Positions 5,310 through 12,184 of a stretch of 12,298 nucleotides of DNA are shown here, piece by piece. Origin of the DNA: an uncultured euryarchaeote (lineage in GTDB: Archaea > Nanohalarchaeota > Nanosalinia > Nanosalinales > Nanosalinaceae). The translations under genes and the position numbers were made by a program. The notes beneath the pieces were generated by a model. That model saw nothing but the letters and a program-made list of their open reading frames with translations. It was not told the origin of the DNA and ran no database searches. The stretch spans positions 1 through 12,298 of the forward strand of contig CAKZNU010000141.1 in the NCBI GenBank assembly GCA_937132175.1. Reading direction: 5' to 3'. Within the stretch, counting starts at the first letter, position 1; every line of letters begins with the position of its first letter.

Positions 5310-8300
5310 ATGAGCAGTTACAGCCCTATTGAGCTTGAGGAGGAGATTTCGGAGTACTGGCAGCAAAACAGTATTACGGAGAAGGTGAGGGAGTCTACGG
5401 AGGGTAACGAGCCGTTTTTCATGATTGATGGTCCGCCGTACCTGAACGGTTCTCCACACGTCGGCCATATGCAGGGAAAGGTTATCAAGGATGTTATGCT
5501 GAGGTTCAAGCAGATGCAGGGCTTCGATGTCCATGATCAGGCAGGCTTCGACACCCATGGTTTGCCGAATGAGCTTGCGACCGAGGAGGAACTCGGTATC
5601 GAGGATAAAAACGAGATCGGGAACTCGATCTCCGCAGAGAAGTTTATCGAGGAATGCCGGGAAAGAGCGACTTCTGCGAAGGAGCCCTGGCAGACGGTTA
5701 TGGAGGATCTTGCGGTCTGGCAGGACTTTGAGAATCCTTACATGACGTTTGACGCGGACTACATCGAGACTGCGTGGTGGCTTCTGCAGAAGACGGATGA
5801 GCAAGATCTTCTGTACCAGGGCAGGAAGCCTATACACTGGTGTCCGCGGTGTCAGACATCTCTCTCGGGTTACGAGGTTACGGACGAGTACCAGGAGATA
5901 GAGGATATAGCGGTCTACGCAGAGTTCCCACTCAGGAACAGGGAGGAGAAGCTGGTTATCTGGACTACGACTCCGTGGACGATTCCAAGCAACATGGCGG
6001 TTTTCACGCATCCGGATTATATCTATGTGGTTATCGAGGTCGACGGTGAGAAGCTGATTGTGGCGGAACAGTTGGTTGAACGTGTCACCTCGAAGCGTGG
6101 GCTTGATGAGGATGACTACGAGGTCCTGAGGACTATGCCTGGAAGCGACCTGAAGGGTCTGGAGTACGAGCCGCCTCTGATGGAGGAGGTTCCCCGCCAG
6201 CAGGAACTCGACGGAGAAGACGGAGTCCACGTTGTACATAACTCGGAGGAGCTTGTGACTCTGGAGGACGGAACCGGCCTGGTTCATGCTGCAACGGGAC
6301 ACGGGCCGGAGGATTACGAGGAGACCCGTCCTCTCGGGTTGCCTGTGTTTTCTCCTCTTGACTCGGAGGGTGCCTACACCTCTGAGGCCGGAGAGCTTGA
6401 AGGGAAAAACGTCTTGGAGGTTGACCCGGAGATAATAGAGATGCTGGAGTCGAAGAACCTGCTTTTCTACAGCGAAAGCTTCGAGCACGAGTATCCTCAC
6501 TGCTGGAGATGCAAGACTGAGCTTATCTACAGGGCTGCGGACCAGTGGTTCATCCGCAACGAGGAGGTGAAACAGAGGATGCTTGAGGAAAACGAGGAGG
6601 TGGAATGGGTGCCTGAGACCGCTCAGAAGCGTTTCCATAACTTTGTCGAGGAGAGTCCTGACTGGTGTATCTCACGTCAGAACTACTGGGGTATACCGAT
6701 ACCGATCTGGGTCTGTGACTCATGTGAAAAAAGAGAGATAATCGGAAGCTTTGACCAGCTGGAGGAAAAGGTCGGAGAGGTACCGGAGGATCTTGACCCG
6801 CACAAACACGTAGTAGACGATATGACATGGAGCTGTGGCTGTGGCGGAACCTACGAGCGGATACCGGATATATTTGACGTCTGGTATGATTCCGGTATCG
6901 CGCCTTTCGCCTCCCTGCATTACCCATTCGAGGAGCAACCTTTCGAGGATATGTGGCCGATGGACTTCGTGACCGAGGCCTCGGATCAGATCCGTGGCTG
7001 GTTCTACTCGCTGATGTTTACAGGCATCCTAGGCTTCGATGAGGCACCGTACGAGGAGGTTCTTTTCCAGGGGTACGTCCTGGATGCGGAAGGTGAGAAG
7101 ATGTCGAAGTCTCTTGGAAACGTCGTGGATCCGGCCGACCAGCTTGAGAAGTACGGAGCTGACCTGCCAAGATTCTATCAGATGAGGCTTGCTCCTGCAT
7201 GGGAGCAGAAAAACTACGACGAGGAGGAGATAGAAAACGAAATCTACAGACTGTTCAACGTCTACTGGAACACGGAGAACCTTCTGATGCAGTACCGTGA
7301 AGATCTTCAGGAGCCGGAAACCCTGGAGGTAGAGGACAGATGGATTCTTTCCACGGTCAACTCTCTGGCCGATGAGATCCCGGAGAAGATGGAAGAAGGT
7401 CTGTTCCACGAGGTCACCCGTAGCCTCGAGGAGTTTGTACTTGAGGACCTCTCCAGATGGTACGTCAAGAAGATACGGTCCAGGCTGAAAGACGGCGATG
7501 AGGCAGCAATCTGGACTCTTGACCACGTGATGAGAAAGGTCAACCGTCTTCTTGCACCGTTTGCACCTTATATCTCCGAGAAGGTCTACATGGATCTCGA
7601 CGGCCGGAAGGAGTCGGTGCACATGGAGGAGTTTCCCTCCGGACAGGACTCACGTACCGACGAAGATCTTGAGGAAGGCATGGAGATCGCCCGTGAGATC
7701 GTGGAGAAGGCAAACAGGATACGTGACCGGGAGGAGTATAACCTGCGCTGGCCGGCGAAGAGACTGATCGTCTCCGTAGAGGCCCTGGAACATGAGATGC
7801 AGGAGTTCGTGCCTTTGATGGAGGAGATGGCGAACGTCCACGAGGTTGAGTTCGGCGAGGTCGCCTCTAGGCCGGTCGCGGAACCGAATTATCCGGAGCT
7901 TGGACCTAAGTTCGGCGGAGACGCAGAGGTAGTCGCAGACCTTATCGAGGAGCTTGAACCACAACAGGTAGCCAGGCTTCAGGAAATGGGAGAGATAGAG
8001 GTAGATGGCTACGACGTTACGAGAAGCGACGTTGAGATCAGACAGGAGACGACGGAAGACGTCTCACATCTCGAGTTCTCCCGTGGAAACCTGTATCTGG
8101 ATGTCAAGATGACTCCGGAGATCAGGGAAGAAGCCTTCGTCGCCGAGGTCATCCGTGCCGTCCAGGAAAAGAGAAAGACCGCCGGACTCGAGGTCGAGGA
8201 CTCCGTAAGGCTTTCTTTCTCGGGAGACACAGAGGCCCTACAGGAACATGAGGAAAAAATCCGTTCCCGTATAAACCTCGAGTCACTTGAGTACAGTACC

Positions 8301-8378
8301 TCTCAGTACAGCTACTCCGGCTCCGTACAGTTCCGGGAGATGGAGGTCGAGTTCCGGTTCTCGGAGCCGGTTGATTAA
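5310..8378 (+). CDS. ileS: Isoleucyl-tRNA synthetase
   Basis: Charges tRNA-Ile with isoleucine in an ATP-dependent reaction in the cytoplasm and edits misactivated valine. It has 1022 aa, the usual length of archaeal/eukaryote-type IleRS. The HIGH signature appears as HVGH (residues 50-53, in PYLNGSPHVGHMQGK) and KMSKS at 597-601 (EKMSKSLGN). The connective/editing insert (about 195-400) contains TTTPWTIPSN and GHGPEDYEETRPLGLPVFSP. Paired cysteines occur at WCPRC (about 176-180), CWRC before KTELIYRAADQWFI, and CDSC/CGCGG, which suggest zinc binding. CISRQNYWGIPIPIWVC is characteristic of class Ia IleRS. The C-terminal third (about 660 onward) is the tRNA-binding helical domain with an acidic, archaeal-style tail. 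The start at 5310 is supported by MSSYSPIELEEEISEYW and by the TATA spacing. It ends 25 nt before the DHH gene, which has its own box overlapping the ileS stop. Confidence 0.97.
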   Translation: MSSYSPIELEEEISEYWQQNSITEKVRESTEGNEPFFMIDGPPYLNGSPHVGHMQGKVIKDVMLRFKQMQGFDVHDQAGFDTHGLPNELATEEELGIEDKNEIGNSISAEKFIEECRERATSAKEPWQTVMEDLAVWQDFENPYMTFDADYIETAWWLLQKTDEQDLLYQGRKPIHWCPRCQTSLSGYEVTDEYQEIEDIAVYAEFPLRNREEKLVIWTTTPWTIPSNMAVFTHPDYIYVVIEVDGEKLIVAEQLVERVTSKRGLDEDDYEVLRTMPGSDLKGLEYEPPLMEEVPRQQELDGEDGVHVVHNSEELVTLEDGTGLVHAATGHGPEDYEETRPLGLPVFSPLDSEGAYTSEAGELEGKNVLEVDPEIIEMLESKNLLFYSESFEHEYPHCWRCKTELIYRAADQWFIRNEEVKQRMLEENEEVEWVPETAQKRFHNFVEESPDWCISRQNYWGIPIPIWVCDSCEKREIIGSFDQLEEKVGEVPEDLDPHKHVVDDMTWSCGCGGTYERIPDIFDVWYDSGIAPFASLHYPFEEQPFEDMWPMDFVTEASDQIRGWFYSLMFTGILGFDEAPYEEVLFQGYVLDAEGEKMSKSLGNVVDPADQLEKYGADLPRFYQMRLAPAWEQKNYDEEEIENEIYRLFNVYWNTENLLMQYREDLQEPETLEVEDRWILSTVNSLADEIPEKMEEGLFHEVTRSLEEFVLEDLSRWYVKKIRSRLKDGDEAAIWTLDHVMRKVNRLLAPFAPYISEKVYMDLDGRKESVHMEEFPSGQDSRTDEDLEEGMEIAREIVEKANRIRDREEYNLRWPAKRLIVSVEALEHEMQEFVPLMEEMANVHEVEFGEVASRPVAEPNYPELGPKFGGDAEVVADLIEELEPQQVARLQEMGEIEVDGYDVTRSDVEIRQETTEDVSHLEFSRGNLYLDVKMTPEIREEAFVAEVIRAVQEKRKTAGLEVEDSVRLSFSGDTEALQEHEEKIRSRINLESLEYSTSQYSYSGSVQFREMEVEFRFSEPVD

Positions 8379-8381
8379 AGG
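8373..8381 (+). promoter_or_regulatory. TATA box for the DHH gene, overlapping the ileS stop
   Basis: GATTAAAGG is centred 27 nt before the ATG at 8404 and includes the last codon and stop of ileS. Although only 25 nt separate the genes, the DHH gene therefore seems able to be transcribed independently. Confidence 0.45.
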
Positions 8382-8403
8382 CTTCCGCTGCACCGGTTAA
8401 ATT

Positions 8404-9498
8404 ATGAAGAGGGAAAACTTGAGGCCGGCGCTTGAGTACATCGAGTCAGTCGGCGAAGACGAAGAGGTAAGAATCGTACACCACTGGGATATGGATGGCT
8501 CCTCATCTGCCGCCATATTCTCAAAGATACTGGAGAAAAAGACAGGGAGACCTGCGGACAAGGCAGGGATCCCGGAGAAAAGAGCCTACCATCTCAGCGA
8601 GGAAGATACGGAAGATGCAAAAAGCTTCGACAGGCTGATCGTACTTGATTTTAACCTGGAGGCCAAGGAGCTGGAGAAGCTGGATCAGGACGTAGATGTC
8701 TTGGTCGTGGATCATCACAGCTTCGGCGATGTTCCGGATGTCCCGTTTGTGAACCCGAGGCAGCAGGACTCGGAGGCCTATGTGCCCTGTAGCAAGCTAT
8801 GTCTGGAGATCGCCTCCGAGTACGGGCTCGCAGAAGAGCTTAACTGGATAGCAGGCATGGGCGTTATACAGGACTTCGGAGTAGACTCCTGTCCCGAGCT
8901 CTTCGAGGAGCTTGACGAGGAGTACTCGAAGTACTTCCCGGAGAACCTTACACAGGAACAGCTTGCGAAAAACTGTGAGTACGGCCGTTACAGCAGTGTG
9001 CTGAACATCAAGCCGTACAGGGACTCCCATCACTTTGCAAGGCTTGCGTATGATGCCCTGATGAACTCGAATGACCTGATGGAGCTTGAGGCCCAGGAAG
9101 AGTACCGTGAGGTCTATGAGGTCTATCTGGAGATGCAGGATGAGTTCAACCGGCTTGTCGAGGACTACGAGGAGGACAGAGAGGTCGACAGGGACAAGTG
9201 CGTGATCTTCTTCGAGATAGAGTCAGAGTTCCACATCAACTCGTCGATTGCCACCAACATGTCGACGAAGACACCTGACTGGATACACCTGGTAGTTCAG
9301 AAGGACGAAGAGGTGAACATCTCGGCGCGCTGTCAGTCCGGCCGGGTCGACCTTGGAGAGCTTCTGAAGCAGGCGCTTCCGGAGGAGGCTCTAGATGAAG
9401 ACGCTGAGGCAGGAGGACACCGGAAGGCGGCCGGAGCATCCATGCCTAAACAGTACTTCGAGGAGTTCAAGGAGAACTTCCTGGAGTCTCTGGAGTAG
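8404..9498 (+). CDS. DHH/DHHA1 phosphoesterase, RecJ-like
   Basis: A 364-aa DHH-superfamily protein. Archaeal members include RecJ-like nucleases (GAN and relatives, single-strand DNA/RNA exonucleases acting with the replisome) and oligonucleotide or cyclic-nucleotide phosphodiesterases. Metal-binding motifs are in order: motif I H26-H-W-D29-M-D31-G-S-S-S-A; motif II IVLDF at about 79-83; motif III VVDHHSFGD with D103-H104-H105; motif IV GMGVIQDFG at about 150-158. The DHHA1 substrate-binding domain follows, with SARCQSGRVDLGELL and the terminal GGHRKAAGA (G337-G338-H339). All active-site residues appear present, so it should be a Mn2+-dependent enzyme. Length and DHH-then-DHHA1 order are normal. 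DNA or RNA turnover is the likeliest role; the exact substrate cannot be read from sequence. The start is supported by the TATA box. Confidence 0.9.
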   Translation: MKRENLRPALEYIESVGEDEEVRIVHHWDMDGSSSAAIFSKILEKKTGRPADKAGIPEKRAYHLSEEDTEDAKSFDRLIVLDFNLEAKELEKLDQDVDVLVVDHHSFGDVPDVPFVNPRQQDSEAYVPCSKLCLEIASEYGLAEELNWIAGMGVIQDFGVDSCPELFEELDEEYSKYFPENLTQEQLAKNCEYGRYSSVLNIKPYRDSHHFARLAYDALMNSNDLMELEAQEEYREVYEVYLEMQDEFNRLVEDYEEDREVDRDKCVIFFEIESEFHINSSIATNMSTKTPDWIHLVVQKDEEVNISARCQSGRVDLGELLKQALPEEALDEDAEAGGHRKAAGASMPKQYFEEFKENFLESLE

Positions 9499-9509
9499 AC
9501 CCCGGAAAC

Positions 9510-9518
9510 AGTTTAAAG
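9510..9518 (+). promoter_or_regulatory. TATA box for the two small genes
   Basis: AGTTTAAAG is centred about 26 nt before the ATG at 9540, just past the DHH stop at 9498. It gives independent support that the 46-codon frame downstream is a gene. Confidence 0.5.
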
Positions 9519-9539
9519 CCTAGCCACGTATCCAAGAAC

Positions 9540-9680
9540 ATGGTAAATGACGAAGCCGAGAAGCAGAAACAGAAGGCCAAGGAAATGCTCGGAATAGGAG
9601 ACGACCGTGCAGAAGAACTCTTCGATGAGGAAGAGGAAAGCCGGGTCCAGAAGAAGAAAAAGGAGATGGAACAGGACTGA
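9540..9680 (+). CDS. Small charged protein, 46 aa, unknown function
   Basis: The ATG at 9540 opens a frame of 46 residues ending in TGA at 9680. The protein is almost all Lys, Glu, Asp, Gln and Arg: a helical start (EAEKQKQKAKEML), a central GIGDDRAEELFDEEEE and a lysine run near the end (VQKKKKEMEQD). It has no hydrophobic segment and no cysteine. It would be a single charged helix-turn-helix hairpin at most, perhaps a small adaptor binding RNA or another protein; this is speculation. Support comes from the TATA box at leaderless distance, acidic composition like its neighbours, and a gap of only 11 nt to the next gene. I do not recognise a family. Confidence 0.6.
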   Translation: MVNDEAEKQKQKAKEMLGIGDDRAEELFDEEEESRVQKKKKEMEQD

Positions 9681-9691
9681 CCCTCTCAGCC

Positions 9692-10108
9692 ATGGCAGGC
9701 ACAACCTACTCTGTAGACCTAGGGGAAACTCTGGAGCCGGATCAGCAGGACAGGCTGGTGACTTCAACGGCGATATACGCAGACAAGCCAGGTAATGAAG
9801 TAGAAAGGTATAGCTTGAACGCCTTCAGGAACCAGCTCTCCGGTTCCACGCCTCCAGGTCTAAGCCAAGATGTGGAGGTGGTAGAGGAAATCGAGTTAGA
9901 CACCAGCTACGAACACAAAAACATAAGCTATGGCCTATCCGGAAAAGCCTATATCTACGGCTTCGATCAGGACTCGGATCAGCTAAGATTTGATGTGGTG
10001 GAGGCAGACTGGGACATCAAAGCATCTCCTACTCCTCTGACAGCTACAGAAGTGGTCGAGGAAAAGGTCAGATCCTACATGCAGGATGCAGTTGGGGAGG
10101 TCCTCTAG
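9692..10108 (+). CDS. Acidic protein of unknown function, 138 aa
   Basis: Not recognised. It has 138 residues with no signal peptide, membrane helix or cysteine. The composition suggests an alternating beta-strand protein (TYSVDLGETL, VEVVEEIELDTSYEHKN, SYGLSGKAYIYGF, LRFDVVEADWDI) with a short C-terminal helix (TATEVVEEKVRSYMQDAVGEVL). The repeated motif of a two-residue acidic turn between strands could fit a small beta-barrel or ligand-binding fold, but no named fold is claimed. The ATG at 9692 follows the 46-aa gene by 11 nt with no promoter between, so the two are probably co-transcribed. Confidence 0.65.
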   Translation: MAGTTYSVDLGETLEPDQQDRLVTSTAIYADKPGNEVERYSLNAFRNQLSGSTPPGLSQDVEVVEEIELDTSYEHKNISYGLSGKAYIYGFDQDSDQLRFDVVEADWDIKASPTPLTATEVVEEKVRSYMQDAVGEVL

Positions 10109-10112
10109 AGCC

Positions 10113-10125
10113 GGTGTTAGACACC
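10113..10125. repeat. Perfect inverted repeat GGTGT-TAG-ACACC
   Basis: A 5-bp inverted repeat around a 3-nt centre lies just after the 138-aa gene and 28 nt before the zinc-ribbon start. It could be a small 3' hairpin or an operator. It is short enough to be chance. Confidence 0.25.
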
Positions 10126-10140
10126 ATGTACAGATATCCC

Positions 10141-10145
10141 GGTGA
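10141..10145 (+). promoter_or_regulatory. Shine-Dalgarno site for the zinc-ribbon gene
   Basis: GGTGA, complementary to the archaeal 16S 3' end, lies 8 nt before the ATG at 10154. It fixes the start in a window where most genes lack such a site. Confidence 0.5.
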
Positions 10146-10153
10146 GATGAGAA

Positions 10154-10288
10154 ATGGTTGATTCGCCTCTGGAGCTTGAGTGTAGAAGCTGTAGCAGAAA
10201 GTTCTGGTACTCCGGCGAGAAAGAGAGTCCGGACTCTCTGGACTGTCCGGGATGCGGCTGCAGGGTTGAGATACCGGAAGATGCATGA
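10154..10288 (+). CDS. Small zinc-ribbon protein, 44 aa
   Basis: The ATG at 10154 opens a 44-residue frame ending in TGA at 10288. Four to five cysteines are arranged as a compact zinc ribbon: C10-R-S-C13, then after 17 residues C31-P-G-C34-G-C36, with FWYS between the knuckles. This resembles the small CPxCG-type zinc-finger proteins that are numerous in haloarchaea, several of which affect motility, biofilm or stress responses. The target here is unknown. The start is supported by GGTGA 8 nt upstream, one of the few clear ribosome binding sites in this window, suggesting translation from a leadered or polycistronic mRNA. The gene follows the 138-aa gene by 45 nt. Confidence 0.75.
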   Translation: MVDSPLELECRSCSRKFWYSGEKESPDSLDCPGCGCRVEIPEDA

Positions 10289-10508
10289 GAGACAGTCCAG
10301 AGATTCTATACAGGTTATGTAAAGAGCGTATGGACATCGTCCTTCCGGTCAGGTTCTCCGTGATCCATAAGCTATGTGCCGTACGGCTGTGTTCGGCTAA
10401 CAGGGATGTCTCCGGGACTGATGTGTACCGTCGTCATACTGTGTAGTACATCAAGATATGGAGCTCACCGTCCTGCAGGCATTCAGGCGGTATACTGCCG
10501 GCTGAGCT
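10289..10508. other. 220-nt gap between convergent genes
   Basis: No convincing gene. It holds a TATA-like TCTATA at 10305-10310, a 10-bp palindrome GCCGTACGGC (10378-10387), and an inverted repeat GGCGGTATACTGCC (10486-10499, one G-T pair) 10 nt beyond the stop of the minus-strand repeat gene. A 38-codon frame at 10330-10446 is basic and Cys/Arg-rich, unlike the proteins around it, and is probably chance. The 10486-10499 palindrome could serve as a bidirectional 3'-end hairpin, though no T-run follows. Confidence 0.4.
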
Positions 10509-11696
10509 TCATGCCTCTGGAGGGTCCTGTCCAAGTATGTCCTTGTTGTTGATTATTCTCCTTGTCTGTTGAGGTGGGGGTGACTCAGGGTGTTCCTCGA
10601 TTTCGTCTACTGCAGGCTCTTCCAGTCTTTCTGCTGCATTCTCTACCATCTTTGTCATTTCTTTCTCCCTTGAGATCTCCTCGTTTCCAAGCCTGTCTAC
10701 TATCTCTCTTTTCACCGCCCTGAAATCTGCCTCTGTACCTTTGACAATCCAGTTGGATGTTTTGCTGCCCCACTGCTCCGTGATTCCAACCTCCTCTAAA
10801 GCTCTGTAGAAGGTTCCTTCAGCTCTGGTGTCTGCTGATACAGATGTGCGTTTGTCGCTTGAAGCTACGTTCCTCAGCTTGTCTATGTATCTGAGGTTTT
10901 GGGTTCTCAGGAAGAATCCCTCTGTATTATCTCCTTCTTCGAGGAACTTCTTCACATATCTCTCAATATCCGGTCCGTCCGCCTCCCATCTTCCGTCCTC
11001 GGTCTTTCCATCTTCCTGTCTAACCCTGGCGAAGCCTACCTCCTCTAGGGCATCCTGATAGGAGTTGATGCCTTCAAGGTACCGTAATCCATTTGCTGTA
11101 GGACCGTCCTCCAGCTCATCGAACTCCACTGCATTCGGTATATCGTACTCATCTACAGGCTTGTCCTCGTTGACTCCGCGGATGGTATCGATCACAGCCT
11201 CTAGCATGGTTTCTCTACTGTTGCTCTTTGATTCCTCAAGTCCAGCATGCCACAGGGCGTTGTTCCAGCTTCCGTACCTGGTTTCGTACGGCCTCTTGGA
11301 GGGCATGTGGCTGCAGGCATCAAGGTCTCTGGCGGAAAGCCTTCCATCTGTCTTCTCCGATTCCAGCTTAAGCCGGGTTATGAGCTCCGTTCGGTCATAT
11401 TCCGGACCGGAGTAGACGGCGAGACGTTCCTCCAGAGCCTCTACATCCTCTGTGGAGCCTGAGACCCTGTATCCTCCGGCAGCCTCATCCACGATACCGG
11501 TTCGCTCCGATAAAGTCAGTAACTCCTCGGATAGCTCGCCTTCATCCAGAACCTCACTGTCTCGTGCCGCATCGTATACCTTATCGATCTCTCCTTCGTA
11601 TGAGTTAAATCCCTCTCCCGGATCTGCATCCATCTCCCTCTCAAGAAGAATCATCTCCTCTGTAATCCTGTGTTGAACCCCTGAACCCATACCCAC
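10509..11696 (-). CDS. Protein with homing-endonuclease-associated-type repeats, no nuclease domain seen
   Basis: A 395-aa acidic protein. Segments ending YGSWNNALWHAGL (141-153), INSYQDALEEVGF (210-222) and EGTFYRALEEVGI (293-305) match the signature of the homing-endonuclease-associated repeat (HNH_repeat type), a small helical DNA-binding module common in haloarchaea and phages. After the repeat helix a second motif recurs: YRVSGSTEDVEALEERL (76-92), RWEADGPDIERYVKKFL (236-252) and NWIVKGTEADFRAVKREIV (315-333). I see no HNH, LAGLIDADG, GIY-YIG or PD-(D/E)xK residues, so it is probably a DNA-binding or regulatory protein rather than an active nuclease. The tail (about 350-395) is Pro/Glu-rich and likely disordered. 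The start at 11696 is GTG, placed 26-27 nt from a palindromic TATA box; ATG at 11690 is the alternative. Confidence 0.75.
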   Translation of the reverse strand: MGMGSGVQHRITEEMILLEREMDADPGEGFNSYEGEIDKVYDAARDSEVLDEGELSEELLTLSERTGIVDEAAGGYRVSGSTEDVEALEERLAVYSGPEYDRTELITRLKLESEKTDGRLSARDLDACSHMPSKRPYETRYGSWNNALWHAGLEESKSNSRETMLEAVIDTIRGVNEDKPVDEYDIPNAVEFDELEDGPTANGLRYLEGINSYQDALEEVGFARVRQEDGKTEDGRWEADGPDIERYVKKFLEEGDNTEGFFLRTQNLRYIDKLRNVASSDKRTSVSADTRAEGTFYRALEEVGITEQWGSKTSNWIVKGTEADFRAVKREIVDRLGNEEISREKEMTKMVENAAERLEEPAVDEIEEHPESPPPQQTRRIINNKDILGQDPPEA

Positions 11697-11715
11697 AGCG
11701 TGTTTTTGTTGCTAA

Positions 11716-11729
11716 ATAGTTATAACTAT
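11716..11729. promoter_or_regulatory. 14-bp palindromic TATA element, divergent promoter
   Basis: ATAGTTATAACTAT is a perfect palindrome containing TTATAA. Leftward it is 26-27 nt from the GTG at 11696, the leaderless distance. Rightward it would start RNA near 11749, giving the 103-aa gene a leader of about 69 nt. The symmetry means it could also bind a dimeric regulator over the TATA box. Confidence 0.45.
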
Positions 11730-11780
11730 ATGAGTGTCTCTCTGTGCTGTTCCTCACCGCTGTCCGAGCCGGGAATACCT

Positions 11781-11807
11781 CTGTACAGACTTGAAGCTTT
11801 CTGTACA
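11781..11807 (+). repeat. Two CTGTACA direct repeats spaced 20 bp
   Basis: CTGTACA occurs at 11781-11787 and 11801-11807, each containing the palindrome TGTACA. Their 20-bp start-to-start distance is about two helical turns, so both face the same side of DNA. They lie at about -37 and -17 from the ATG at 11818, where a regulator would affect initiation. The first copy shares TGTACAGA with 10127-10134, upstream of the zinc-ribbon gene. Confidence 0.35.
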
Positions 11808-11817
11808 AAACAGGATA

Positions 11818-12129
11818 ATGGACGTTGTACTTGGTGAATGGAACGATCACGGAAACAAAGGCAGGCTCAGGCTCTCCGCACAGGACAGCCAGAGAGTAGA
11901 TACTGTAGAGGAACTGATTCTGAAACACGGAAACAAACATATCATGAGCATCGAGGATACAGAAGACCTCCGTAAAGCCATAAAGTACACCGCCCTGAGA
12001 GACGTCGAAGGCTTCGGCATGCAGGAGGCAAGAGACGCCGTCAAGCTTTACAACCGCCACCACGACATCGGTATGGATCCGGACTCTGCCCTGGAGGGCT
12101 GGAACCTGAGACGGAAGATAGATGAGTAA
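11818..12129 (+). CDS. Protein of unknown function, 103 aa
   Basis: Not recognised. It starts MDVVLGEWNDHGNKGRLRLS and is mainly helical afterwards (VDTVEELILKHG, EDTEDLRKAIKYTALRD, MQEARDAVKLYNRHHDIGM, ALEGWNLRRKIDE). It has no cysteine, signal or membrane segment, and is less acidic than its neighbours, with several His. A longer frame open from ATG 11734 adds 28 Cys-rich residues of different character, so 11818 is preferred; neither start has a ribosome binding site. The gene is divergent from the repeat protein, with which it may share regulation through the palindrome at 11716-11729. A small nucleic-acid-binding role is possible but not shown. Confidence 0.6.
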   Translation: MDVVLGEWNDHGNKGRLRLSAQDSQRVDTVEELILKHGNKHIMSIEDTEDLRKAIKYTALRDVEGFGMQEARDAVKLYNRHHDIGMDPDSALEGWNLRRKIDE

Positions 12130-12184
12130 AAAACATCTACCACACATCTTACTTAACTGTTCAGTAACATAAATCTTACCGTCC

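Noticed and set aside
5298..6638. 446-codon open frame on the minus strand opposite ileS
   Set aside because: It lies wholly antisense to the well-supported synthetase, is rich in Leu, Arg and His with a basic character unlike the acidic proteins here, and has no promoter. Long antisense frames arise from the codon bias of acidic genes.
7029..7622. 197-codon minus-strand frame inside ileS
   Set aside because: Antisense shadow of the C-terminal part of ileS, basic and Leu-rich, with no supporting signals.
10330..10446. 38-codon plus-strand frame with a TATA-like sequence before it
   Set aside because: The product is Arg/Cys/Val-rich and basic, against the strongly acidic trend, and spacing to the box is about 22 nt. 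Not enough to call a gene.
11734..11817. Longer start for the 103-aa gene, adding 28 residues
   Set aside because: The added segment has three cysteines and differs in composition from the rest, and the TATA palindrome is only about 11 nt before this ATG, too close to start an mRNA containing it.
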